A DNA stretch of 9,311 nucleotides, from NCBI GenBank assembly GCA_007123515.1, contig SKKY01000173.1, positions 1-9,311 on the forward strand, in the 5' to 3' direction. The notes below the pieces were generated by a model. That model made no database searches, was not told the DNA's origin, and saw only the letters and a program-made list of their open reading frames with translations. This document shows positions 1 through 7,724 of this stretch, piece by piece. The stretch is from Clostridia bacterium. GTDB lineage: Bacteria; Bacillota; Peptococcia; Peptococcales; SKKY01. The first letter of the stretch is position 1. Each line of letters opens with the position of its first letter. Position numbers and translations under genes: made by a program.

Positions 1-695
1 CCGGCTACTAAAGTGGCGCAGGCTCCCGTTCCACAGGCCAGGGTAATTCCTGCACCTCTTTCCCAGACACGCATAATCATCTGCTCTGAATCAATGACCT
101 GAACAAATTCTACATTCGTCTTTTTCGGAAAAACCGGATGGGTTTCAATCAGTGGTCCCCACTTATCAATATCGATGTTATTAATATCATCAACGAAAAT
201 AATACAGTGAGGATTGCCCATGCTGACAGCGGTAATGGCAAAGGTTGCACCCTCCACCTCAATTTCTTTATTAATAACAGGATCACCGGTAAACGTTGTC
301 GGTATCTTTTCCGGGGCCAATTCCGGAATTCCCATATCAACCCGGACTCCCGTTACTGCACCATCTTCAATAATCATCTCCGGAATAATAGTGCCTGCCA
401 AAGTTTCTACTTCCATACTCTTTTTTGTCACAATACCTTTTTCATAAACATATCTGGCAAAACAACGGATTCCATTACCGCACATCTCCGGTTCTGAACC
501 GTCTGCATTAAATATTCTCATCCTGATATCGTGCGTTTCTGAAGGAAGAACCAACATCAGACCATCCGCACCAATACCAAAGTTTCGATCACATACCTTT
601 ATGGCCAACTCATCATAATTCTGTGGCACTTGCTCTTCGAGTGTATCTATAATCACAAAATCATTTCCTGCACCCTGCATTTTGGTAAAATGCAT
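1..695 (-). CDS. dapF: Diaminopimelate epimerase, C-terminus cut by window edge
   Basis: This gene encodes the cytosolic, cofactor-free epimerase that converts LL- to meso-diaminopimelate for lysine and peptidoglycan synthesis. I translated it from the reverse strand; 231 residues are visible of the roughly 275-280 usual for the family, so the last ~45 lie off the left edge. The N-terminus MHFTKMQGAGNDFVIID is typical. Both catalytic cysteines are present in their signature contexts: Cys72 in NADGSEPEMCGNGIRC and Cys221 in GAGITLACGTGACA. The substrate-binding GNPH segment lies between them. The ATG at 693-695 is chosen because a strong AGGAGG site (705-710) sits 9 nt upstream. The gene is transcribed divergently from rqcH. 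No frameshift or missing key residue is seen in the visible part. The family call is certain. Confidence 0.97.
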   Translation of the reverse strand, partial: MHFTKMQGAGNDFVIIDTLEEQVPQNYDELAIKVCDRNFGIGADGLMLVLPSETHDIRMRIFNADGSEPEMCGNGIRCFARYVYEKGIVTKKSMEVETLAGTIIPEMIIEDGAVTGVRVDMGIPELAPEKIPTTFTGDPVINKEIEVEGATFAITAVSMGNPHCIIFVDDINNIDIDKWGPLIETHPVFPKKTNVEFVQVIDSEQMIMRVWERGAGITLACGTGACATLVA

Positions 696-739
696 CTTCT
701 GTCACCTCCTGATAATTGTCAAATGTCAACTTATCCCTT

Positions 740-768
740 ATGATACAAGGTATTAACCAATAGATAAA
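740..768 (-). promoter_or_regulatory. Possible sigma-A promoter of dapF
   Basis: On the minus strand, TTTATC (763-768) and TATCAT (740-745) are separated by exactly 17 nt. The -10 matches the consensus at 5 of 6 positions, but the -35 is weak (3 of 6). Transcription would begin near 733, giving a leader of about 38 nt that contains the AGGAGG site. The call rests on position and spacing alone. Confidence 0.35.
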
Positions 769-773
769 TATGT

Positions 774-801
774 TTTACTATTGTATTTTGTATATTACAA
801 T
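774..801 (+). promoter_or_regulatory. Possible sigma-A promoter of rqcH
   Basis: TTTACT (774-779) and TACAAT (796-801) have a 16-nt spacer. They match the -35 and -10 consensus at 4 of 6 and 5 of 6 positions. Transcription would start near 808, about 24 nt before the rqcH start codon, which leaves just enough room for the GGAG ribosome site at 820-823. The -10 overlaps a small inverted repeat (TTGTA/TACAA, 788-800) that could be an operator or could be chance in AT-rich DNA. Confidence 0.45.
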
Positions 802-831
802 GGCAACCCGACATGCAAAGGAGTTTGAAAA

Positions 832-2562
832 ATGGCATTAGATGGATACACCTTATCATTTCTTACCCAGGAAACCCATGACCTGCTAACACAATCAAGA
901 GTGGATAAAATTTATCAGCCCGATCATTTCTCGCTTGTTTTTCACTTGCGCAAGGAAGGAAAGAACCACCGGCTTTTATTATCATCACACCCACAAACCG
1001 GCAGATTCTGCATCACTTCTGAAAAACCAGAGAATCCGGAGAAGCCACCTCTTTTCTGCATGGTCTTAAGAAAATACCTTGAAGGATCTCGTCTGACTGC
1101 GATTCGACAAATTGGACTTGAAAGAATTGTTCATTTTATTTTTGATACAACCAACGAACTTGGCGATCCGGTACAAAAGATAATCATCGGCGAGTTCATG
1201 GGTAAGCACAGCAACCTGATTTTAATCGATGAACCATCCGGAACGATCCATGATGCGATCCAGCGTTTCCCCCTTTCGGAAAATGCATACAGGGAAATCA
1301 TCCCCGGCAAAAACTATTTTGAACCTCCGGCTCAGAATAAATATCTTTTGGATCAACTGACATCAGAGACTCTGCAGCAGCTCTTTATTACTAATCATCT
1401 TGATAAATCCACAGAAAAAGCGGTTCTCTCGGTTGTCTCCGGAGCCGGTCCGGCTACGGCTAAGGAAATCTGCTTGCGAAGCGATCTTGACCCTTCGGCT
1501 CGCTGCGAGGAGCTTGGCATCATCGATTATCAGCGTCTAGGTGAAACAATCAAGGACCTTGAACAGTTTCGTTTTGCAGATAACAAGACTTACTTTTTAG
1601 TTAAGGATGCGCTTCGTTACCTTGATTTTACTCCTTTTCAATACCTGCTTTATGAATCGTTCGAACAAATTCCCTACACATCAATCAATCAACTGATCGA
1701 AGATTTTATCGGCGGCCGCGACCGGATAAACAAAGTGAAGCAACGCAAGGATCACCTGCTTAAGATGATTGAAAAAGAAACCATCCGTCTTGAAAAACGT
1801 TTCGATCTTAACCAGCATAAGATAAAGGATTCACAGGATGCAGAGACATACCGGATCTATGGGGATCTGATAACCGCTAATCTGTACCAACTTTCACAGG
1901 GCAAAAAAGCAGATGTCATTAATTTTTATTCAGAGGAACAGGAAATATTATCCATTCCAATGGATGAACAACTAACGCCAAACCAAAATGCACAGCGATA
2001 CTATAAAAAATATAATAAGTCAAAAGCCGGTGCTGCAAATGCGCTCAAGCAAATGGAAATTATCAGGCAGGAATTATATTATCTAGACAGCATCCGGGCT
2101 AGTATTGAAAACACTGATACGTTTAAAGACCTTGAAGAAATTAAAAGCGAAATGACTGAAGCAGGCTATCTGAAAAAAGAAGAATCTTCCAAAAAGAAAA
2201 AAGCCGAAAAAATATCTTCGCCTACACTAATTCATTTTGAAGGATATGACATATATCTGGGAAACAACAATAAGCAGAATGATTATCTGACAATGAAATT
2301 TGCTTCCTCTTCTGATGTTTGGTTTCACGTTAAGGATATTCCGGGTTCACATGTCCTGGTCCGTAATCCCGGTCGAACCGCGCTTCCTGATCGCGTGATT
2401 CAAAAAGCTGCTGAAATCGCAGCCAGACACAGCAAGGCAAAAAACGCCTCGGTTGTAGCCGTCGATTACACCTTAAAAAAACATGTGAAAAAGCCGAAAG
2501 GCTCAAAACCCGGCTTTGTTCTTTATGACAATGCTAGTACCATCAGCGTGAAGATCAATTGA
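832..2562 (+). CDS. rqcH: RqcH, ribosome quality control NFACT-family protein
   Basis: This 576-residue protein belongs to the NFACT family (Rqc2/NEMF, also annotated fibronectin-binding protein A). In bacteria, RqcH binds stalled 50S subunits carrying peptidyl-tRNA and recruits alanyl-tRNA to add C-terminal alanine tails as degradation signals. The architecture is complete. An NFACT-N domain covers about residues 1-180. A helix-hairpin-helix stretch (SGAGPATAKEI) lies near 205-215. Charged coiled-coil helices run over about 290-450 and end in a lysine-rich linker. The NFACT-R domain runs from about 468 to the end, with GNNNKQNDYL at 477-486 and DVWFHVKDIPGSHV at 495-508. The position of the functional Asp-Arg pair known from B. 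subtilis (97/98) is Glu97-Arg98 here. The start has GGAG 8 nt upstream. The gene is monocistronic as far as seen and divergent from dapF. It is unlikely to be a true surface adhesin: no signal peptide or anchor is visible. Confidence 0.95.
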   Translation: MALDGYTLSFLTQETHDLLTQSRVDKIYQPDHFSLVFHLRKEGKNHRLLLSSHPQTGRFCITSEKPENPEKPPLFCMVLRKYLEGSRLTAIRQIGLERIVHFIFDTTNELGDPVQKIIIGEFMGKHSNLILIDEPSGTIHDAIQRFPLSENAYREIIPGKNYFEPPAQNKYLLDQLTSETLQQLFITNHLDKSTEKAVLSVVSGAGPATAKEICLRSDLDPSARCEELGIIDYQRLGETIKDLEQFRFADNKTYFLVKDALRYLDFTPFQYLLYESFEQIPYTSINQLIEDFIGGRDRINKVKQRKDHLLKMIEKETIRLEKRFDLNQHKIKDSQDAETYRIYGDLITANLYQLSQGKKADVINFYSEEQEILSIPMDEQLTPNQNAQRYYKKYNKSKAGAANALKQMEIIRQELYYLDSIRASIENTDTFKDLEEIKSEMTEAGYLKKEESSKKKKAEKISSPTLIHFEGYDIYLGNNNKQNDYLTMKFASSSDVWFHVKDIPGSHVLVRNPGRTALPDRVIQKAAEIAARHSKAKNASVVAVDYTLKKHVKKPKGSKPGFVLYDNASTISVKIN

Positions 2563-2592
2563 ACGGATCAACTAATATATGTACAAACAAAA

Positions 2593-2620
2593 AAAACAGA
2601 TGCCCAAAGGCATCTGTTTT
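2593..2620 (-). terminator. Rho-independent terminator of the serine operon, possibly bidirectional
   Basis: A perfect 8-bp stem, CAGATGCC (2597-2604) with GGCATCTG (2609-2616), encloses a 4-nt loop and is flanked by A and T runs that can extend it. Read on the minus strand, the stem is followed by eight Ts and then GTTTG, an excellent terminator located 16 nt after the FAH-gene stop. Read on the plus strand it follows the rqcH stop by about 30 nt, but only four Ts come after the stem, so termination in that direction should be weaker. Confidence 0.9.
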
Positions 2621-2635
2621 CATGTCATTACATAT

Positions 2636-3505
2636 TTATTTAATGTAGGTAGTCAGTACACCGAGTTTATCGATCTCACATTTGACCACATCACCGGGAT
2701 GTACAAATTTATATGGCGAGAATCCCAATCCAACTCCTGCAGGCGTTCCCGTCAGAATGATGTCCCCTTTACGAAGAGTCAATCCCCTTGAAAGATCACT
2801 AATGACTTCTGCAATATCAAAGACCATATCTTTTGTATTGGCATTTTGACGGCGTTCTTCGTTTACATAGCATGTAAGCTGCAGATTTCCGGGATCACCC
2901 ATTTCATCCGCTGTCAGAATATAAGGACCCATCGGCGCATAACCATCAACCGACTTCCCTTTAAACCACTGACCATGCTTCCCCTGAAGATTTCTGGCTG
3001 ATATGTCATTAGCAATGGTATAGCCAAACACATAAGAAAGCGCCTCTTCTTTTGGGATATCTTTCCCTTCTTTTCCGATAATCACAGCAAGTTCCACTTC
3101 ATAATCAAGCATCTTAGTCAACTCTTCATCGTAGAGAATCTCACTTTTATCGGGTGATGCTGGATATGCCAGTTTACTAAAATATACCGGAAATTTTGGC
3201 ACATCCGGTTTTTTTTCAGTCTCCGTAAAAGAGACCTCTTTGGCATGATCAGCATAATTCATTCCCAGACAGAATAAGTTTCTTCTGGGATAGGGTATCG
3301 GAGCAAGCAACTCAACCTCATCCAGTGCATATTTTCTGCCTTTTTTAAAAGAATCGATTCTGGCAAAATCAACCGTTTCATCAGCTATCTGATCGATCAG
3401 ATCCAGCATGGATCCAAGAGACTTATCCTCGATTTCTTCTACTTGATTCCCGGTAAGCAAACCAATCTTTTCTTCATTACCACTTATAAATGTAATCAGT
3501 TTCAT
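2636..3505 (-). CDS. Fumarylacetoacetate hydrolase (FAH) family protein
   Basis: This is a 289-residue metal-dependent enzyme of the FAH superfamily, whose members hydrolyse, decarboxylate or tautomerise 2-oxoacids (acylpyruvase, oxaloacetate decarboxylase or tautomerase, HHDD isomerase). A short N-terminal domain (about 1-70) precedes the catalytic FAH fold. The fold starts at NLFCLGMNYADHAKE and includes the metal ligands Glu136 and Glu138 (DYEVELAV) and Asp167 (ANDISARN). Further landmarks are WFKGKSVDGYAPMGP and GDIILTGTPAGVG. The ATG at 3503-3505 is preferred because AAGGTGG lies 8 nt upstream; an in-frame GTG at 3515-3517 would add four residues but has its purine tract only about 2 nt away. 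The gene begins 23 nt after the long serA stop and precedes the terminator, so it is the last gene of the serine operon. Family is certain; the substrate is unknown. Confidence 0.9.
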   Translation of the reverse strand: MKLITFISGNEEKIGLLTGNQVEEIEDKSLGSMLDLIDQIADETVDFARIDSFKKGRKYALDEVELLAPIPYPRRNLFCLGMNYADHAKEVSFTETEKKPDVPKFPVYFSKLAYPASPDKSEILYDEELTKMLDYEVELAVIIGKEGKDIPKEEALSYVFGYTIANDISARNLQGKHGQWFKGKSVDGYAPMGPYILTADEMGDPGNLQLTCYVNEERRQNANTKDMVFDIAEVISDLSRGLTLRKGDIILTGTPAGVGLGFSPYKFVHPGDVVKCEIDKLGVLTTYIK

Positions 3506-3528
3506 GACTGCATCCACCTTCCCTTGTC

Positions 3529-5118
3529 TTACATAATGACCAGTTTGGCCATCGTAATGTTTTCAAGTTCAGTAATTTTTTCCAATGACTCTTTTGAACA
3601 GGCATCATCAATACCCAGAACCATCAGTGCTTTGTTTGTCTTTTCATCTCTTCCCACCTGCATTGTCGCGATATTAATTTTTTCCTGACCAAGCAAGGTG
3701 CCTAGCTTACCGACAACACCGGGTACATCGAGATTTTTAATAAACAACATGTACTTGCTCGGTGCAAAATCCATGGTATATCCGTCAATTTCAAGAAAAC
3801 GTCCTTCTCCTTTTGCATCAACATTTCCAGCTATAGACAAGGAGTCGTTTTTAGACTTGATGATGATTTTGACAAATTCCTGATACCCGTTGTATGAATC
3901 AGGTATCGGCTTCTCGCTAACAGTAATGCCTCTTTGTTCAGCAATCGTCTTTGCATTAACATAGTTGACCTTATCAAGAAGAATTGGCTCAAGAACGCCT
4001 TTGAGAACAGCAATGGTAAGCATCTGCGTTTCAAATTCAGCCAGTCGACCGTAGTATTGAACCGTTATGGTATCAATTGGCTCATGCTTAAGCTGAAAAT
4101 AGATCTTTCCAAAGCTTTCAAGAGCCTGAATATAGGGCTTAATTTCTGCCATGTTTTCACGGTTTAGCGCCGGAAGATTAACAGCATTAGCCACCACATC
4201 ACCTTTTAATGCCGCAATTACCTGATTGGCAATTGTGACTCCCACGTTCTCTTGAGCTTCATCAGTATCCGCACCGATATGAGGGGTACAGATGACATTG
4301 GGTCTGCCCATTAGTTCGTGATTATCACTAGGTTCTTTGGCAAAAACATCAAGGGCTGCACTTCGAACTTTGCCGTTATCAAGATAAGTCAGTAAAGCCT
4401 CTTCGCTAATGATCCCACCGCGGGCATCATTAACCAACCTGACTCCATCTTTCATCATTTCAAATTCTTTTTCCGCAATCATTCCCGTCGTTTCCTGCGT
4501 TTTAGGGGTATGAATCGTAATAATATCGGACTCTCTGAGTAAATCCTCAAGTGCATCAACTTTCTCAGCACCAAACTGCTTAAACCTTTCATCCGTGATA
4601 TAGGGATCATAAGCGATCACCCGGGTCTGAAACGCCTTCATCCTCTGAGCCACTAAAGATCCGATCTTTCCAAGACCAATAACACCGATGGTCTTACCAA
4701 ATATCTCAGTTCCTTTAAAAAAGGATCGATCCCATTCTCCTGATTTTAACTGGCGGTCAGCAGCAGGAATATTTCTTGCCGAGGTAAGAAGTAATGCCAC
4801 AGCATGCTCCGCTGCCGATACGGTATTACTTTCCGGTGTATTAGCAACCACCACTCCATATTCTGTCGCTGCATCCAGGTCAATATTATCGATGCCGTTC
4901 CCGGCTCTTCCCACCACTTTTAATTTTCCTGCTTTGCGGAATAATTCCTCATTAACCTGCGTTGCACTTCTTACAACCAGAGCATCAAAATCATCAATGA
5001 CATCAAGAAGCTCCTGCCTTGTCATTTTTGTACCGTCAACGACTGTTAAAGTTTCCTGTAAAACAGCAAGACCCTCATCCGACATTGTCTCTGATACTAT
5101 TACCTTGTAGTCTTTCAT
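3529..5118 (-). CDS. serA: D-3-phosphoglycerate dehydrogenase, long form with ASB and ACT domains
   Basis: This enzyme oxidises 3-phosphoglycerate to 3-phosphohydroxypyruvate with NAD+, the first step of serine synthesis. Its 529 residues match the long (type I) family length. Domains in order are a substrate-binding domain (1-100 and about 285-315), an NAD-binding Rossmann insert with GLGKIG at 148-153 and acidic Asp171, an intervening ASB domain (about 325-445), and a C-terminal ACT domain (about 457-529) containing the typical NLDVPGVVGKLG. The Arg-Glu-His catalytic set is complete: Arg233 (NDARGG), Glu262 (AKEP) and His280 (TPHIG). The ATG at 5116-5118 is chosen because GGAGG (5130-5134) lies 11 nt upstream; the earlier ATG at 5136 overlaps that ribosome site. 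The gene is third in the operon, 64 nt after the short paralogue. The ACT domain suggests serine feedback, as is common in the family. Confidence 0.94.
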   Translation of the reverse strand: MKDYKVIVSETMSDEGLAVLQETLTVVDGTKMTRQELLDVIDDFDALVVRSATQVNEELFRKAGKLKVVGRAGNGIDNIDLDAATEYGVVVANTPESNTVSAAEHAVALLLTSARNIPAADRQLKSGEWDRSFFKGTEIFGKTIGVIGLGKIGSLVAQRMKAFQTRVIAYDPYITDERFKQFGAEKVDALEDLLRESDIITIHTPKTQETTGMIAEKEFEMMKDGVRLVNDARGGIISEEALLTYLDNGKVRSAALDVFAKEPSDNHELMGRPNVICTPHIGADTDEAQENVGVTIANQVIAALKGDVVANAVNLPALNRENMAEIKPYIQALESFGKIYFQLKHEPIDTITVQYYGRLAEFETQMLTIAVLKGVLEPILLDKVNYVNAKTIAEQRGITVSEKPIPDSYNGYQEFVKIIIKSKNDSLSIAGNVDAKGEGRFLEIDGYTMDFAPSKYMLFIKNLDVPGVVGKLGTLLGQEKINIATMQVGRDEKTNKALMVLGIDDACSKESLEKITELENITMAKLVIM

Positions 5119-5182
5119 GAAAAATACAACCTCCATTCGTTTGTACAGGACCGAAAAATTATCAGCTAAGCTTTTTTAACTC

Positions 5183-6361
5183 TTATACTGAGCAGCTATC
5201 TATTACACGAACTCTCACTACATCTTCAATATCCTGAAGCTTTTGAATGTTCTCTTCAGTCAATGTGTCGGAGATGTCAAGAACGGTATAAGCCCAGTCC
5301 TTTTTACTTTTATTTACCATATTCTCAATGTTAATCTTATCTTCTCCTAATACTGAGGTGATCTTACTGACCATTCCTGGAACATTTCTGTGATGCAGCG
5401 TTACCCTAACCGCTCCACTACAAGGTCCGGCCTGACAATCAGGGAAATTAACCGAATTTTTAATATTTCCATGCTCAAGATAATCTTTAAGCTCTAACGA
5501 TGCCATAATCGCGCAATTTACTTCTGACTCAGGCGTAGAAGCACCAAGATGCGGGATCGGAATCACATTTTTCATCTGCACCGTTTTTGGATTCGGGAAG
5601 TCCGTTACATAGTAAGCCACTTTCCCGGACTCAAGCGCTTCCTCCATATCATCATCATGTATCAGAGCATCTCTGGAGAAATTAAGAATTCTTACGCCAT
5701 CTTTCATCATGGCTATCGCCTCTTTATTAATCATGTGACGCGTTGCATCTATTAAAGGAACATGGACTGAGACAAAATCAGACTTCGCATAAACTTCTTC
5801 CACACTATGGGCTTTCTGGACTTCTCTGTTTAGAAGCCAGGCTGCATCCACCGATATAAAAGGATCATGCCCAATCACCTGCATGCCTAAGGCTGAGGCG
5901 GCATTAGCAACAAGAACCCCGATGGCTCCAAGTCCGATAATTCCCAGCGTCTTTCCTTCGACTTCAGGACCGGCAAAAGAGGATTTCCCGGATTCGACGA
6001 TTTTGCAGACATCTTCGTTACAATCTAATTTTTTAGCCCATTCAATACCACCGATAATATCTCTCGCGGACAGAAAAACCCCGGCAATTACCAGTTCTTT
6101 TACCGCATTGGCATTGGCTCCCGGTGTATTAAAAACAACAATTCCTTTTTCAGAACACTTATCAACCGGAATATTATTAACACCGGCCCCGGCACGGGCA
6201 ATAGCCAAAAGTGATTCCGGCATTGGATACGTATGCATATCTGCACTTCTGACAAGAATAGCATCTTCATTATGGTCAACATTGACATCGTGGCTTTGGT
6301 TTAAGAGTGCCACCCCTCTGATATCGATTTTATTCAGTGCTTTAATTCTATACTTTGTCAT
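5183..6361 (-). CDS. Short 3-phosphoglycerate dehydrogenase with ACT domain
   Basis: This is a 392-residue D-2-hydroxyacid dehydrogenase of the short, ACT-containing class found in many anaerobes, with no ASB domain. The substrate domain includes ILVRSADMH and ARAGAGVNNIP. The Rossmann insert carries GLGAIG (143-148) and Asp166. Arg230 (NFSRD) and His271 (IPHLGAST) match two of the three usual catalytic residues. The position aligned with the canonical Glu is Pro258 in YVTDFPNPK; from memory this Glu-less DFP segment is typical of the subfamily. A Cys-x4-Cys linker (309-314) joins the ACT domain (about 317-392). ATG 6359-6361 is chosen because GGGGG (6367-6371) lies 5 nt upstream; the ATG at 6373 has no such site. 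The gene lies between serC and the long serA, so 3-phosphoglycerate is the likely substrate, though this particular assignment is inferred. Confidence 0.88.
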   Translation of the reverse strand: MTKYRIKALNKIDIRGVALLNQSHDVNVDHNEDAILVRSADMHTYPMPESLLAIARAGAGVNNIPVDKCSEKGIVVFNTPGANANAVKELVIAGVFLSARDIIGGIEWAKKLDCNEDVCKIVESGKSSFAGPEVEGKTLGIIGLGAIGVLVANAASALGMQVIGHDPFISVDAAWLLNREVQKAHSVEEVYAKSDFVSVHVPLIDATRHMINKEAIAMMKDGVRILNFSRDALIHDDDMEEALESGKVAYYVTDFPNPKTVQMKNVIPIPHLGASTPESEVNCAIMASLELKDYLEHGNIKNSVNFPDCQAGPCSGAVRVTLHHRNVPGMVSKITSVLGEDKINIENMVNKSKKDWAYTVLDISDTLTEENIQKLQDIEDVVRVRVIDSCSV

Positions 6362-6421
6362 AATTTCCCCCATTAATATTTATTCTATTTAGTGTTATTC
6401 TTCACATGCGCGGCCTGTTTG

Positions 6422-7504
6422 TTAGGCGTTTTTTGTCTCAAACTCTTTCATCAATTCTACAAGTTTTTCTACACCCTCTACCGGCATAGCATTGTAAATA
6501 CTAGCTCTCATGCCACCTACACTGCGATGACCTTTAAGGTTAACAAATCCCTTGCCTTCTGCTTCCTTAATAAATGCAGCATCTAGTTCATCTGAACCGG
6601 TAACAAACGGGATATTCATCAGTGAACGGTCTTTTTTCACGACTGTCCCTTTGAATAGCTTACTGTTATCAAGGAAATCATAAAGGATCGCTGCCTTCTT
6701 CTCATTGATCTTTTGTATCTCTTTTAGGCCACCCTTTTCAAGGAGCCAGTCAAAAACCATACCCGCCATATAAATAGCAAACGTTGGTGGTGTGTTAAAC
6801 ATTGAACCACTGTCAGCATGAGTCTGGTAGTTAAGCATCGTTGGTGTATCTTTTCTTGCATGCCCAATCAAATCTTCTCTGATAATGACCACGGTAAGAC
6901 CCGCAGGTCCCATGTTCTTTTGTGCTCCGGCAAATAATATGCCAAATTTAGAAACATCAATCGGAGCTGATAAAATGTCTGATGAAGCATCCGCAACTAA
7001 AGGCACGTCTCCGGTATCAGGTAACTCTGCATATCTTGTTCCAAAAATGGTATTGTTCGTTGTGATATAAAAGTAATCTGCATCCTTAGTAAAGGTATTC
7101 TTATCGAGTTCTGGTATATGGTTAAAAGTCTCTTCTTCAGAGGAAGCTACAACATTGATTTCTCCAAAGTTTTTTGCTTCCTTGATCGCTTTTTTAGACC
7201 ATTCTCCTGTGTTTACATAGTCTGCTTTTCCTGACTTATTCATAAGGTTTAGCGGTACCATGGCGAACTGCATAGACGCTCCGCCCTGCAGGAAAAGAAC
7301 TTTATAATTATCAGGAATGTCCATTAATTTTCTTAACGAGGATTCCGCATTTGCAATAATTTCTTCGAATTCTTTCGATCGGTGACTCATCTCCATTACT
7401 GACATGCCTGAATCATTACAATTTAAGATTTGTTCTGAAGCTTTTTGTAATACTGCCTCCGGTAATGCTGAAGGGCCTGCTGAGAAATTAAAAACTCGAC
7501 TCAT
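6422..7504 (-). CDS. serC: Phosphoserine aminotransferase
   Basis: This PLP-dependent class V aminotransferase converts 3-phosphohydroxypyruvate and glutamate to O-phosphoserine and 2-oxoglutarate. The same enzyme can serve pyridoxal phosphate synthesis in organisms with the DXP-dependent route. The protein is full length (360 residues). It opens with RVFNFSAGPSALPEAVL and contains MEMSHRSKEF, LFLQGGASMQF (cofactor phosphate region), NTGEWSKKAIKEAK and VADASSDILS. The Schiff-base lysine is Lys196 in FAGAQKNMGPAG. The C-terminal substrate arginine region reads GHRSVGGMRASIYNAMP. GGAG lies 7 nt before the ATG. It is the first gene of the minus-strand operon; the next gene starts 60 nt after its stop. 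The promoter lies about 60 bp upstream. Nothing unusual is seen in the protein. Confidence 0.97.
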   Translation of the reverse strand: MSRVFNFSAGPSALPEAVLQKASEQILNCNDSGMSVMEMSHRSKEFEEIIANAESSLRKLMDIPDNYKVLFLQGGASMQFAMVPLNLMNKSGKADYVNTGEWSKKAIKEAKNFGEINVVASSEEETFNHIPELDKNTFTKDADYFYITTNNTIFGTRYAELPDTGDVPLVADASSDILSAPIDVSKFGILFAGAQKNMGPAGLTVVIIREDLIGHARKDTPTMLNYQTHADSGSMFNTPPTFAIYMAGMVFDWLLEKGGLKEIQKINEKKAAILYDFLDNSKLFKGTVVKKDRSLMNIPFVTGSDELDAAFIKEAEGKGFVNLKGHRSVGGMRASIYNAMPVEGVEKLVELMKEFETKNA

Positions 7505-7531
7505 TATATCACTCCTATTAAAATTATATTG

Positions 7532-7552
7532 TCACCATCTTCCGATGATTGA
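7532..7552 (-). promoter_or_regulatory. Small hairpin in the serC leader
   Basis: On the minus strand the leader can fold TCAATCATC against GATGGTGA with one bulged A and one G-U pair, closed by a GGAA (GNRA-type) tetraloop. It would start within a few nucleotides of the predicted transcription start (about 7554), so it could stabilise the 5' end of the operon mRNA. It does not reach the GGAG site. No T-box or other known riboswitch would fit in this ~50-nt leader. Confidence 0.35.
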
Positions 7553-7560
7553 TAACTTAC

Positions 7561-7589
7561 ATTGTATCACTATAGTATAAAGTAGCCAA
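7561..7589 (-). promoter_or_regulatory. Predicted sigma-A promoter of the serine operon
   Basis: Minus-strand TTGGCT (7584-7589) and TACAAT (7561-7566) are separated by exactly 17 nt. They match the -35 at 4 of 6 and the -10 at 5 of 6 positions. Transcription would start near 7554, leaving a leader of about 50 nt before serC. It is the best promoter in the region on this strand and points away from the ncRNA promoter about 100 bp to the right. Confidence 0.7.
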
Positions 7590-7689
7590 CCATTTGAGTA
7601 ATTTTAACAAAAAATCTAATCATGCCAATCAACTTTTTTTAACGATATTTTTTGTAATCATTAAATTTTCAGAATTTTTTGAAAATGGG

Positions 7690-7718
7690 TTGACTTTTTT
7701 TGATAACCCTTTTATAAT
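7690..7718 (+). promoter_or_regulatory. Strong sigma-A promoter driving the intergenic RNA
   Basis: TTGACT (7690-7695) and TATAAT (7713-7718) have a perfect 17-nt spacer; five of six -35 bases and all six -10 bases match the consensus. An AT-rich stretch with T-runs and an ATTTTC/GAAAAT inverted repeat (7665-7670 and 7681-7686) lies directly upstream and could act as an UP element. Transcription would start near 7725. No sizeable plus-strand gene follows, so the promoter points to a stand-alone RNA. Confidence 0.85.
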
Positions 7719-7724
7719 AAAGGT

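Noticed and set aside
138..497. Open frames on the plus strand across dapF
   Set aside because: They are antisense shadows of dapF, have no ribosome binding site and encode protein-like sequence of no recognisable family.
717..731. TTGACA-like motif and direct TGTCAA repeat just upstream of dapF
   Set aside because: As a minus-strand -35 it would place the -10 inside the ribosome binding site, so it cannot drive dapF with a usable leader. The short repeat alone is not enough to claim an operator.
2579..2791. Plus-strand 70-codon frame beginning in the terminator
   Set aside because: It runs through the terminator hairpin into the antisense of the FAH gene and has no ribosome binding site.
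4688..5110. 140-codon plus-strand frame opposite the long serA, and a similar 169-codon frame at 5883-6392
   Set aside because: Low-complexity Ser/Thr/Ala-rich translations are typical of the antisense frame of a real gene; both lie wholly or almost wholly opposite a confident coding region.
7505..7690. Possible serine-responsive T-box or other riboswitch upstream of serC
   Set aside because: The predicted leader is only about 50 nt, with one small hairpin and no antiterminator-like TGGNACCGCG-type box on the minus strand.
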